A stretch of 31,769 nt of DNA. Source: Streptomyces violaceoruber. Lineage in GTDB: Bacteria > Actinomycetota > Actinomycetes > Streptomycetales > Streptomycetaceae. The stretch covers positions 1 to 31,769 of the forward strand of contig JODI01000088.1 in NCBI GenBank assembly GCA_000720805.1. Reading direction: 5' to 3'. The notes under the pieces were generated by a model that made no database searches, was not told the DNA's origin, and saw nothing but the letters and a program-made list of their open reading frames with translations. Shown here in pieces: positions 15,405 through 22,774 of the stretch. Each line of letters opens with the position of its first letter. The stretch's first letter is position 1. Made by a program: the position numbers and the translations under genes.

Positions 15405-16784
15405 ATGCCCGCATTCTCGCTCGGACCGGAACAACTCGCCTGGTGTGCGGAACTGCGCGCCCTGGCCACGCAACGCCTGCGCCCGCTCGCCGAGAAGGGC
15501 GAACCGGGCCACGTCAACCGTCCGCTCGTCGCCGAACTCGGCCGACTGGGGCTGCTGTCCCGCCTGTTCACCTCCGGCGCCCTCGACCTCTGTCTGATGC
15601 GGGAGTCCCTGGCCTACGCCTGCACCGAGGCCGAAACCGCTCTCGCCCTCCAGGGCCTGGGCGCCCACCCCGTCCACGCCCACGGCACCCCGGCCCAACG
15701 GGACCGCTGGCTCCCCCGCGTGACCGACGGCACGGCGATCGCCGCGTTCGCGCTGAGCGAGCCGGGGGCGGGGTCGGACGCGGCGGCACTCGGGTTGCGG
15801 GCGGAACCGGAGGAGGGAGTGGGGTGGGGCGGACGTGCCCGGGAGAGCGGGGCGGAACGGCAGGGAGCCTCCGGGCGGGGCGGTGCCCCCGTGCGGGAAG
15901 GAGCCGCACAAGTCTTGCTGACCGACGCGGCTGCCACCGCCGCGACCTCACCCGCCCGCCGAGGCGCTGCAAAGTCCGCCGCCGAGGCGCTGCCGCGAGT
16001 CTCTCGTGCCGCCGCCCCCGCCGACCTCGCGGTGCCACCCGCCCCCCTCGCCGCCGACCCCGAAGGCTCCGCGCGTTGGCGGCTCGCCGGGGAGAAGTGC
16101 TGGATCTCCAACGCGCCCGAGGCGGACTTCTACACCGTCTTCGCTCGCACCACCCCGGGCGCCGGTGCCCGGGGCGTCACCGCCTTCCTGGTGCCGGCCG
16201 ACCGGCCCGGTCTCACCGGTACGCCTCTCGACATGCTCTCGCCGCACCCCATCGGCGCTCTCGACTTCGACGCGGTGCCGGTGACGGCCGATGACGTGCT
16301 CGGTGAGGTCGACCGCGGTTTCCGGGTCGCGATGGGCACGCTCAACCTCTTCCGGCCCAGCGTCGGCGCCTTCGCGGTCGGCATGGCGCAGGCCGCTCTC
16401 GACGCCGCCCTCGCGCACACCGCCGGACGGGACGCGTTCGGCGGCAAGCTGAGGGACCTGCAGACCGTCGCCCACCAGGTCGCCGAGATGGCCCTGCGCA
16501 CGGAGGCGGCCCGCCTGATGGTGTACGCGGCGGCTACGGCGTACGACGAGAACTCCCCGGACGTCCCTGGGCGCGCGGCGATGGCGAAACTGCTGGCCAC
16601 CGAGACCGCGCAGTACGTCGTCGACGCGGCCGTACAACTGCACGGCGCCCGCGCCCTGCGCCGCGGTCACCTGCTCGAACACCTCTATCGCGAGGTACGC
16701 GGCCCGCGCATCTACGAGGGTGCCAGCGAGGTCCAACGCGGCATCATCGCCAAGGAGTTGTACGAGAGCCAGGGGGCGCCGTGA
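15405..16784 (+). CDS. Acyl-CoA dehydrogenase family protein with a long internal insertion
   Basis: The 459-residue flavoenzyme would oxidise a CoA thioester in the beta-oxidation-like part of the aromatic pathway. Family marks are AFALSEPGAGSDAAAL (about 117-132), WRLAGEKCWISNAPEADFYTVFART (225-249), LFRPSVGAFAVGMAQAALDAAL, and the C-terminal GPRIYEGASEVQRGIIAKELYES with the Glu position used as catalytic base in many members. Between residues about 137 and 224, where relatives have a short beta-domain loop, lie about 85 extra residues rich in Ala, Arg, Gly and Pro. The frame stays open through this. The ATG at 15405 has AGAGAGGA upstream and yields a normal N-terminus. The stop overlaps the rid start by four bases. 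Confidence 0.9.
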   Translation: MPAFSLGPEQLAWCAELRALATQRLRPLAEKGEPGHVNRPLVAELGRLGLLSRLFTSGALDLCLMRESLAYACTEAETALALQGLGAHPVHAHGTPAQRDRWLPRVTDGTAIAAFALSEPGAGSDAAALGLRAEPEEGVGWGGRARESGAERQGASGRGGAPVREGAAQVLLTDAAATAATSPARRGAAKSAAEALPRVSRAAAPADLAVPPAPLAADPEGSARWRLAGEKCWISNAPEADFYTVFARTTPGAGARGVTAFLVPADRPGLTGTPLDMLSPHPIGALDFDAVPVTADDVLGEVDRGFRVAMGTLNLFRPSVGAFAVGMAQAALDAALAHTAGRDAFGGKLRDLQTVAHQVAEMALRTEAARLMVYAAATAYDENSPDVPGRAAMAKLLATETAQYVVDAAVQLHGARALRRGHLLEHLYREVRGPRIYEGASEVQRGIIAKELYESQGAP

Positions 16785-17179
16785 CCGCCGAGCGCGTCAA
16801 CCCGCCCGAGCTCTCCCCGCCCACCGGCTTCTCGCACGCGGTGGTCGCCTCCGGGTCCCGGCTGGTGTTCCTGGCGGGGCAGACGGCCCTCGACACCGAC
16901 GGCAAGGTCGTCGGCGACACCCTGCCCGAGCAGTTCGAGCGGGCCCTCACCAACCTGCTCACCGCCCTGCGCAGGGCCGGCGGCGCTCCCGCCGACCTCG
17001 CCCGCGTCACCGTCTACGCCACGGACGTCGCGGCGTACCGCGCGCATGCCCCCGAACTCGGCCGCCTCTGGCGGGAGTCGGCGGGCCGTGACTACCCGGC
17101 GATGGCCGTCGTGGAAGTCGTACGCCTGTGGGACGAACAGGCCATGGTGGAACTCGACGGCTTCGCTGTGCTGCCCTGA
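16781..17179 (+). CDS. Rid-family (YjgF/YER057c/UK114) protein lacking the conserved Arg
   Basis: The 132-residue protein shows the Rid fold pattern: GFSHAVVASGSRLVFLAGQTALDTDGKVVG at the N-terminus, EQFERALTNLLTALRRAGGAPADLARVTVYATD in the middle, and YPAMAVVEVVRLWDEQAMVELDGFAV at the end. RidA enamine/imine deaminases carry Arg in the 'FPARS' motif (Arg105 in E. coli). Here the equivalent is Met108, so ordinary RidA chemistry is unlikely. Rid proteins without this Arg form separate subfamilies, and 2-aminomuconate deaminases of aromatic pathways belong to the superfamily. GTG 16781 overlaps the dehydrogenase stop, so the two are co-translated. A role in handling the enamine made from 2-aminobenzoyl-CoA is attractive but inferred. 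Confidence 0.9.
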   Translation: MTAERVNPPELSPPTGFSHAVVASGSRLVFLAGQTALDTDGKVVGDTLPEQFERALTNLLTALRRAGGAPADLARVTVYATDVAAYRAHAPELGRLWRESAGRDYPAMAVVEVVRLWDEQAMVELDGFAVLP

Positions 17180-17189
17180 GCGGTCTGCG

Positions 17190-17266
17190 GCGAGCAGGCG
17201 GAACCAAGGAGCGATCAGGCGGAGATCAGGCGGCCGATCAGGTGCCGATCAGGCGGCGATCGTCAG
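17190..17266. repeat. Degenerate 11-bp tandem repeat around GATCAGGCG
   Basis: Units at an 11-12 base period include GCGAGCAGGCG (17190), GCGATCAGGCG (17211), GAGATCAGGCG (17222), GCCGATCAGGT (17233), GCCGATCAGGCG (17244) and GCGATCGTCAG (17256). The array fills the gap between the convergent rid and DUF5999 genes and runs into the last codons of DUF5999, where GCC GCC TGA comes from a repeat unit. It resembles the array at 8644-8747 in position, though not in sequence. Confidence 0.8.
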
Positions 17267-17443
17267 CCGCTCGACGGGTGCCCGGTGGGGCGCGACGACC
17301 CGGCCGTCGGGCAGCAGTTCACCGGTGTCGTCGAAGACGATGGCGCCGTTGCAGAGCAGGTTCCAGCCCTGCTCGGGGTGGGCGGCGACCACGTGCGGAG
17401 CACGGCTGTCCGCTGCGGGACACGAGGGCTGGTGGGTACACAT
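17249..17443 (-). CDS. DUF5999 family small protein
   Basis: This 64-residue protein reads MCTHQPSCPAADS...HVVAAHPEQGWNLLCNGAIVFDDTGELLPDGRVVAPHR, which I recognise as the DUF5999 family found throughout Streptomyces. Three cysteines (2, 8, 31) and two to three histidines suggest metal or redox binding, but no function is established. The start at 17443 is set by GGAGGTG six bases upstream and by family length; the frame is open further upstream without homology. The last three codons lie in the neighbouring 11-bp repeat array. It has its own 197-base upstream gap, in which TTGTCA (about 17548-17553 on this strand) could be a -35. Confidence 0.85.
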   Translation of the reverse strand: MCTHQPSCPAADSRAPHVVAAHPEQGWNLLCNGAIVFDDTGELLPDGRVVAPHRAPVERLTIAA

Positions 17444-17640
17444 GGCGCACCTCCACGTCGGTGACTCACGGTAGGAAAAACCTTCCCTATGAGGAGACCA
17501 TCCTCCCGAGGCGAACTCATCGGAATGGCCCGACGAGAAGCGTGACAACACGCGGACAACTCCCGGACCGTTCCCGGACGCCCGACGCGGACGCGAGCCC
17601 CTCTTCTCCCCTTTTCTCTCTCCCCTTCCTCCATCCCCGT

Positions 17641-18093
17641 TCAGCCCATCAACCCGGCGGCCACCGTGGCGCCGAGTTCCCAGCAGGCCTCGACATCCGC
17701 CTTGGCGGGCTCACCCGTCACGGTCACCGCCTCGGCCGCCCGCCGCCAGCCCAGCCCCGTCGTGATCGCCTCGATGCCACGCACCGCTCCGGTCACGTCG
17801 TTGCCGCCGTGCACGTAGTAGCCGAAGGGCCGGCCGCGCGTCTCGTCGAGGCACGGGTAGTAGACCTGGTCGAAGAAGTGCTTCAGCGCGCCGGACATGT
17901 AGCCGAGGTTGGCCGGGGTGCCCAGCAGGTACCCGTCGGCGGCGAGTACGTCCGACGCCGTCGCGGCCAGCGCGGCCCGCCGCACGACCCGCACCCCCTC
18001 GATCTCCGGTGCCGTCGCCCCGGCGACCAGGGCTTCGAACATCGACTGACAGTTGGGCGAGGGCGTGTGATGCACGATCAGCAAGGTAGGCAC
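17641..18093 (-). CDS. Flavodoxin-fold NAD(P)H-dependent oxidoreductase-like protein
   Basis: The 150-residue protein begins LLIVHHTPSPNCQSMFEALVAGA, the phosphate loop of a flavodoxin-like FMN site. It continues AADGYLLGTPANLGYMSGALKHFFDQVYYP, the signature of the NADPH-dependent FMN reductase/flavodoxin group, and GYYVHGGNDVTGAVRGIEAITTGLGW. No membrane segment or extra cofactor motif is seen. It starts at a GTG 17 bases after the TerD stop on the same strand, so the two are probably one unit. The physiological electron acceptor is unknown. Confidence 0.85.
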   Translation of the reverse strand: MPTLLIVHHTPSPNCQSMFEALVAGATAPEIEGVRVVRRAALAATASDVLAADGYLLGTPANLGYMSGALKHFFDQVYYPCLDETRGRPFGYYVHGGNDVTGAVRGIEAITTGLGWRRAAEAVTVTGEPAKADVEACWELGATVAAGLMG

Positions 18094-18110
18094 GGGGCCA
18101 TGCTGCCCGA

Positions 18111-18644
18111 TCAGGGTTGTGGGATGCTGCCCATCTCCGCGGTGAAGAGCACGGGGTCACTGTCGAACCCTCGGATGCACTCGTGGAACTCCCACGCTCC
18201 GGAGGCGTCCCGGGTGAACTCCGCGACCGTCGTGGCGGTGAATCCGGCCAGCTGGGAAAAGTCGTCCTTCAACAGCTCCCGGTACCCCTCGACCACCAGA
18301 ACTCCCGCGTTCGACAGGTCACCGAAGGTTTTCGGCCCGCTGTTCTGGTGGATCGCCACGCCCACGACCACCCGTGCGAAGGAGGACGCGAGGCGATCGA
18401 GTTCCAGGGTCATCGCTTCGACGTAGCCCAGGCCCTGACCGGTCTGGCTGTGCCGGCTCATGTTGATGGTGCCGTCCGGTGAGCGGCTGTCGAAGTGGAC
18501 GACGTACACGGGACGCCCGTAGGGGGCGTCCGCGGAGTAGGTCGTGGCGATGATGTCGAGATGATGAGGGGGCCGATCCCAGGGACTCGGGTCCCACTTG
18601 AGCCGTACCTCGGCCTTCACCACTCCTTGGCTGCCGCTGCTCAC
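18111..18644 (-). CDS. TerD-family protein
   Basis: The 177-residue sequence shows VKAEVRLKWDPSPW at the start, then LDIIATTY, YVVHFDSRSPDGTINMSRHSQTGQG (a Ca2+-site-like acidic loop), ELDRLASSFARVVVGVAIHQNSGPKTFGDLSN and AEFTRDASGAWEFHECIRGFDSDP. This is a divergent branch of the TerD (tellurium-resistance) beta-sandwich family, whose members bind calcium. Streptomycetes have many copies tied to stress and development, with undefined chemistry. I chose GTG 18644 because GGGGAGAGG lies upstream and the family usually starts just before this motif. An in-frame ATG at 18692 would add 16 residues. No other ter gene is nearby; the flavodoxin-like gene follows in the same direction. Confidence 0.85.
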   Translation of the reverse strand: MSSGSQGVVKAEVRLKWDPSPWDRPPHHLDIIATTYSADAPYGRPVYVVHFDSRSPDGTINMSRHSQTGQGLGYVEAMTLELDRLASSFARVVVGVAIHQNSGPKTFGDLSNAGVLVVEGYRELLKDDFSQLAGFTATTVAEFTRDASGAWEFHECIRGFDSDPVLFTAEMGSIPQP

Positions 18645-19080
18645 CGGATCGCTGCCTCTCCCCTGCCACGTCACACGGGATTGGCCCCGCATGGTGAAGT
18701 ATGGCTCCCGGGCCTCCCCTTGAAGCCTTGCGCGGCTGGTTTCCTCGGGGGGCGGCGGGTTCCTCGAGTGGCCCTGACATGCGGGAGCGGGTGGCGGGGC
18801 CGGGCGGATCGCCGATCGATCCCGGTCCGGCCCCCGCCGCACCGAACCGCAGCGTTTCGGGCCTCCCGCAGGACACGGTCCGACAGTCGCATCCTGCCCC
18901 GCGCGGGTGCGCGCGGCTCCGCCGCCGTCGCCCCGGTCCTCGCGCAGTCGTAGCCCGAGCCGACCGGAAACAGCCCGCTCGCGGCCCACAGTCCCGAAGA
19001 AGTCCCCAAGATGCCGCCGCCGCACCCCCTTGAGACCCGCATCGATGGAGGTGAGAAAAGGGTGCGGCGGCGCCGTTCGC
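18645..19080. other. Gene-poor 436-bp gap between murA2 and terD
   Basis: Open frames cross this gap on both strands, but none has a ribosome site and recognisable protein features together. The only structure I can support is the long inverted repeat at 19015-19072, next to the murA2 stop. CCATACTTC near 18700 on the minus strand could belong to the terD promoter. Confidence 0.5.
19015..19072 (-). terminator. Long inverted repeat downstream of murA2
   Basis: CGCCGCCGCACCC (19015-19027) and GGGTGCGGCGGCG (19060-19072) are exact 13-base inverted arms separated by 32 bases. They lie nine bases after the murA2 stop, reading leftward. There is no U-tract, but strong stems without one commonly end transcripts in streptomycetes. 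The large loop makes the call tentative. Confidence 0.5.
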
Positions 19081-20610
19081 TCAGATGTCGCGGAACGTCT
19101 CGATCTGCGCCCCGATCGAGTTGAGCCGCTCGGCAAGGTCCTCGTAGCCCCGGTTGATGACGTAGACGTTGCGCAGCACGGAGGTTCCTTCGGCTGCCAT
19201 CATCGCCAGCAGGACGACCACGGCGGGTCGCAGTGCGGGCGGGCACATCATCTCGGCGGCGCGCCAGCGGGTGGGGCCCTCGACCAGGACGCGGTGCGGG
19301 TCGAGGAGTTGCAGGCGGCCGCCGAGCCGGTTCAGGTCCGTCAGGTAGATCGCCCGGTTGTCGTAGACCCAGTCGTGGATCAGGGTCTTGCCGGACGCGA
19401 CGGCCGCGATGGCCGCGAAGAACGGGACGTTGTCGATGTTCAGGCCCGGGAAGGGCATCGGGTGGATCTTGTCGATCGGCGCCTCCAGCTTGGAGGGGCG
19501 GACGGTGAGGTCCACCAGGCGGGTGCGGCCGTTGTCCGCCCAGTACTCGGGCGTGCGGTCGTGGTCGAGGCCCATCTCCTCCAGGACCGCGAGCTCGATC
19601 TCCAGGAACTCGATCGGGACCCGGCGCACCGTCAGTTCGGATTCCGTCACCACCGCGGCGGCCAGCAGGCTCATCGCCTCGACCGGGTCCTCGGAGGGGG
19701 AGTAGTCGACGTCCACGTCGATCGTGGGCACACCGTGCACGGTGAGCGTGGTGGTGCCGATGCCCTCCACCCTGACGCCCAGGGCCTCCAGGAAGAAACA
19801 GAGGTCCTGGACCATGTAGTTGGAGGAGGCGTTGCGGATGACGGTGACGCCGTCGTGCCGGGCGGCGGCCAGCAGCGCGTTCTCCGTCACGGTGTCGCCG
19901 CGCTCGGTCAGCACGATCGGACGCTCGGGGCGCACGGACCGGTCGACCCGCGCGTGGTACTGGCCCTCCGTCGCGGCGATGTCCAGCCCGAACCGGCGCA
20001 GCGCGATCATGTGCGGCTCGATGGTGCGCGTCCCGAGGTCGCAGCCGCCGGCGTACGGCAGCTTGAACTGATCCATACGGTGCAGCAGCGGGCCGAAGAA
20101 CATGATGATGGACCGCGTCCGTACGGCGGCCTCCGCGTCGATCGCCGCCATGTCCAGCTCGGCCGGCGGCACCAGCTCCAGGTCGACGCCGTCGTTGATC
20201 CAACGGGTGCGCACGCCGATGGAGTTGAGCACCTCCAGCAGGCGGTACACCTCCTCGATGCGGGCCACCCGGCGCAGCACTGTGCGCCCCCGGTTGAGCA
20301 GGGAGGCGCACAGCAGCGCCACACACGCGTTCTTGCTGGTCTTCACGTCGATGGCGCCGGAGAGCCGGCGGCCGCCGACCACCCGCAGGTGCATCGGGCC
20401 CGCGTAGCCCAGAGAGACGATTTCGCTGTCCAGTGCCTCACCGATGCGAGCGATCATCTCAAGGCTGATGTTCTGATTGCCGCGCTCGATGCGATTGACG
20501 GCGCTCTGACTGGTGCCGAGCGCCTCGGCAAGCTGCGACTGTGTCCAGCCCCGGTGCTGACGGGCGTCACGGATGAGCTTGCCGATACGTACGAGGTAGT
20601 CGTCTGCCAT
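19081..20610 (-). CDS. murA2: UDP-N-acetylglucosamine 1-carboxyvinyltransferase (MurA-like) with N-terminal HTH domain
   Basis: MurA transfers enolpyruvate from PEP to UDP-GlcNAc, the first committed step of peptidoglycan synthesis. In this 509-residue protein, residues 5-62 form an XRE-type helix-turn-helix (KLIRDARQHRGWTQSQLAEALGTSQSAVNRIERG). The enolpyruvyl transferase domain fills the rest. Lys93-Asn94 in TSKNAC match the conserved substrate Lys-Asn, and Cys190 in YAGGCDLGTRTIEPH matches the catalytic Cys of the mobile loop that fosfomycin attacks. Other family marks are HPMPFPGLNIDN and YVINRGYEDLAERLNSIGA. Both halves look intact. From memory it corresponds to SCO5998, the second MurA of streptomycetes. 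A palindrome lies 13 bases before the start (20623-20638), so autoregulation through the HTH is a fair hypothesis. Confidence 0.92.
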   Translation of the reverse strand: MADDYLVRIGKLIRDARQHRGWTQSQLAEALGTSQSAVNRIERGNQNISLEMIARIGEALDSEIVSLGYAGPMHLRVVGGRRLSGAIDVKTSKNACVALLCASLLNRGRTVLRRVARIEEVYRLLEVLNSIGVRTRWINDGVDLELVPPAELDMAAIDAEAAVRTRSIIMFFGPLLHRMDQFKLPYAGGCDLGTRTIEPHMIALRRFGLDIAATEGQYHARVDRSVRPERPIVLTERGDTVTENALLAAARHDGVTVIRNASSNYMVQDLCFFLEALGVRVEGIGTTTLTVHGVPTIDVDVDYSPSEDPVEAMSLLAAAVVTESELTVRRVPIEFLEIELAVLEEMGLDHDRTPEYWADNGRTRLVDLTVRPSKLEAPIDKIHPMPFPGLNIDNVPFFAAIAAVASGKTLIHDWVYDNRAIYLTDLNRLGGRLQLLDPHRVLVEGPTRWRAAEMMCPPALRPAVVVLLAMMAAEGTSVLRNVYVINRGYEDLAERLNSIGAQIETFRDI

Positions 20611-20622
20611 GAGGTCGAGGTT

Positions 20623-20638
20623 ATCTCAGATATGAGAT
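20623..20638. promoter_or_regulatory. Palindromic operator candidate, ATCTC-N6-GAGAT, upstream of murA2
   Basis: ATCTCAGATATGAGAT has exact 6-base arms (ATCTCA/TGAGAT) around GATA. It lies 13 bases before the murA2 ATG, overlapping the expected 5' end or ribosome-binding region. No good ribosome site is visible, so translation may be leaderless or weak. The same spaced element, ATCTC-N6-GAGAT, occurs before acn at 26190-26205. Confidence 0.6.
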
Positions 20639-20675
20639 GTTGCCTCTTGGGGGAGTCCGTTCGGGTGAAGGACTG

Positions 20676-20873
20676 TCAGCCCCGCCTTGCGTTGCGCGTA
20701 CGACGCCACCCGAACGGTCCGGGCAGATCCATCGATGTCGTACGACGTCCCGTGCTGCTGTGCGTGTGGCGCGGACCATTGTGGCCACCGGTCGTGATGG
20801 ACCAGGAGCGCTTGTTGATGTTCAGGCGCACCCCCGGAAGGATCCGGAAACTCTTGCGGAACGTAAGCGGCAT
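20676..20873 (-). CDS. DUF4236 domain small protein
   Basis: The 65-residue basic protein starts MPLTFRKSFRILPGVRLNINKRSWSITTGG, matching the opening of DUF4236 proteins, usually 'MPxxFRKSFRxGPxRxNxSKRGxxxSxG'. That motif continues for only about 30 residues here; the rest is Arg-rich and unlike anything I know. ATG 20873 is supported by AAAGGGGG a few bases upstream. It follows the SpoIIE-phosphatase gene by 67 bases on the same strand. Function is unknown. In other bacteria the domain occurs at the N-terminus of small, sometimes membrane-associated proteins. Confidence 0.7.
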   Translation of the reverse strand: MPLTFRKSFRILPGVRLNINKRSWSITTGGHNGPRHTHSSTGRRTTSMDLPGPFGWRRTRNARRG

Positions 20874-20940
20874 TCCCGCCCCCTTTCGTTCCGTACCGGA
20901 TACCCGGAAGGGACGCGGACATGGCCGTCGCGTGCACCGG

Positions 20941-22644
20941 TCACTCGTCCTCGTCGCGTCGGCGGGCGGCGAGGATCGCGACGTCATCCTCGTACGCACC
21001 GTTCGCCACGAGCGCCAGGAACGTCTCGAGCATGCCCTCCAGAGGGCCGTCCGCCGGCAGGCTCAGCGTCTCGAGCGCCTGCACCGAGAGGTCGATGTCC
21101 GTGCCGCGTCGTTCCACCAGTCCGTCGGTGTAGAGCAGCAGCGTGGTGCCGCGGTCCATTCGTACAGTGAGCGATTCATAGCCGCCGAGCCCGGTGCCGA
21201 TGGGCGGGCCGGCCGGGAACCACACGACCTCGATGCTGCCGCCCGGCCGCACGACGGCGGGCGGCAGATGCCCGGCGCTGGCCAGGGTGCACGTGCCCGC
21301 CCTGGGATCCATGACCGCGAGAAGGCAGGTGGCGAGGCGGTCGAGACCGAGGTGCGCGACCTGGCGGTCGAGCTCGCCCAGGATCTCGTCGACGCCGGCG
21401 CCGGAAGCGGCGACGGTGCGCAGGAGGGAGCGGTACTGGCTCATGGCGACAGCGGCCTGGAAGCCGTGGCCCATCACGTCGCCCATGACCAGCAAGGTGC
21501 GGGAGGCCGGCAGGGGAATCGAGTCGTACCAGTCCCCACCGACGAGGACGCTGCGGCCGGAGGGGAGGTAGCGCGCGGCCACTTCCACAGCGGGGTGGGG
21601 GGTGCTGGGTTCGGACAGCAGGGCCCGCTGCAGTTCCAGCGCCATGGTGTGTTCGTAGCTGTAGCGGCGCGCGCTGTCGATGGAGAGGGCGGCCCGGGCG
21701 GCAAGTGCCTGGATGGTCCCGAGGTCGTCGTCGTTGAAGGGCTGCGACGCTCCGGCCCGCCCCAGAAGGACGACGCCGACCGGGCGACCAGCCGTGATCA
21801 GCGGCGCGATGAGAAGCGAGTGGATGCCGGCCGCACGGAAGATCTTGGTTCGTTCGGGGTCGACGGTCACCTTCTGGAACAGCTCGTCCGAGGCCAGGTT
21901 GCCCAGCCATGGCCGCCCGCTGTCCATGCAACGCCGGGTGGCGACGCCACGCGGAACATCGACGTACGGCCCCGGCCCGCCGAGCTGACGCAGCACCCAT
22001 TCCATTCCGGGGGGCGCCGAACCTCTCACCTTGCGCAGCCGCAGGAAGCCGGGAGGAGGCGGGGGAGCACCGGTGAACTCCTCTTCGACGATTCCCACCG
22101 CGGCGGTGTCGGCCAGTGAAGGGGTCAGAAAGTCGACCAGCTCCTGGCACGTGGTTTCGATGTCGAGCGTGGTGCCGACGCGCGTGGCCGCGGCATCCAG
22201 CAGGGCCAGCCGCTGATGCGCTCTCTCCAGGTCGTCCAGATGGCGACGCAGGCTGCTGATCTCCACGCCGATCCCGCACAGACACGCCTCCTGTCCCGGC
22301 AGATCCATCCGGTGATAGACCGCTCGCCAGAGCCTCCGCCCCAGCGGCGAGGAGACCCCTGTCGTTCCGGCGAGGGTTGCCTCCCGAGGCCGCCCGTCCG
22401 CGAGTACCTCGTACAGGACGTCGTCCGGGCTCTCGAGGTCCGGCAGCACTTCCCCGAGCGTTCGTCCCAGGAACGCGGTGGCGGGCACGCCACTGACCCG
22501 GGCCCATGCCGGGTTGACGTACAGATGGCGCAGCCGCGCGTCGAGAAGGACGATGGGGGCCAAGGTCCCCTCCACGAGCTGACGGGCCGGAAGGCCATCA
22601 CTGTCCGGAAGGTGCCATTGCGGCATGGGGCTCTCAGCGTTCAC
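20941..22644 (-). CDS. PAS-GAF-SpoIIE (PP2C) serine phosphatase
   Basis: The 567-residue cytoplasmic protein has a PAS domain (about 20-125: PIVLLDARLRHLYVNPAWARVSGVP), a coiled linker, a GAF domain (about 145-310: LDAAATRVGTTLDIETTCQELVDFL to RAALSIDSARRY) and a SpoIIE-type PP2C domain (about 330-560). The metal-binding phrases VGGDWYDSIPL, VMGDVMGHGFQAA, YTDGLVERRGTDID and YEDDVAILAARR are all present. Such proteins dephosphorylate anti-anti-sigma factors and release alternative sigma factors in response to signals sensed by PAS/GAF. GTG 22644 is preferred over ATG 22692 because GAGAGGGA lies five bases upstream. No sigma factor or antagonist gene is next to it, so its partner lies elsewhere. 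Confidence 0.92.
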   Translation of the reverse strand: MNAESPMPQWHLPDSDGLPARQLVEGTLAPIVLLDARLRHLYVNPAWARVSGVPATAFLGRTLGEVLPDLESPDDVLYEVLADGRPREATLAGTTGVSSPLGRRLWRAVYHRMDLPGQEACLCGIGVEISSLRRHLDDLERAHQRLALLDAAATRVGTTLDIETTCQELVDFLTPSLADTAAVGIVEEEFTGAPPPPPGFLRLRKVRGSAPPGMEWVLRQLGGPGPYVDVPRGVATRRCMDSGRPWLGNLASDELFQKVTVDPERTKIFRAAGIHSLLIAPLITAGRPVGVVLLGRAGASQPFNDDDLGTIQALAARAALSIDSARRYSYEHTMALELQRALLSEPSTPHPAVEVAARYLPSGRSVLVGGDWYDSIPLPASRTLLVMGDVMGHGFQAAVAMSQYRSLLRTVAASGAGVDEILGELDRQVAHLGLDRLATCLLAVMDPRAGTCTLASAGHLPPAVVRPGGSIEVVWFPAGPPIGTGLGGYESLTVRMDRGTTLLLYTDGLVERRGTDIDLSVQALETLSLPADGPLEGMLETFLALVANGAYEDDVAILAARRRDEDE

Positions 22645-22774
22645 AGGTTCCCTCTCGCTGTCTTGAGTGGAGCCCCATCCATTCCCCGTCAAGGGAGTGA
22701 CCTCTCGCGGCGAGGTTCGGCGTCCTCCAAACGTTGAACGCGGGTCATGTCGCAGGTCAGACGCCTACGGCGCG

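Noticed and set aside
18645..18692. N-terminal extension of TerD from ATG 18692
   Set aside because: The added residues do not fit the family start, and GGGGAGAGG precedes the GTG at 18644.
18907..22119. 1070-codon rightward open frame over murA2 and the phosphatase
   Set aside because: It has no family pattern and no ribosome site, and it is opposite two strongly supported genes.
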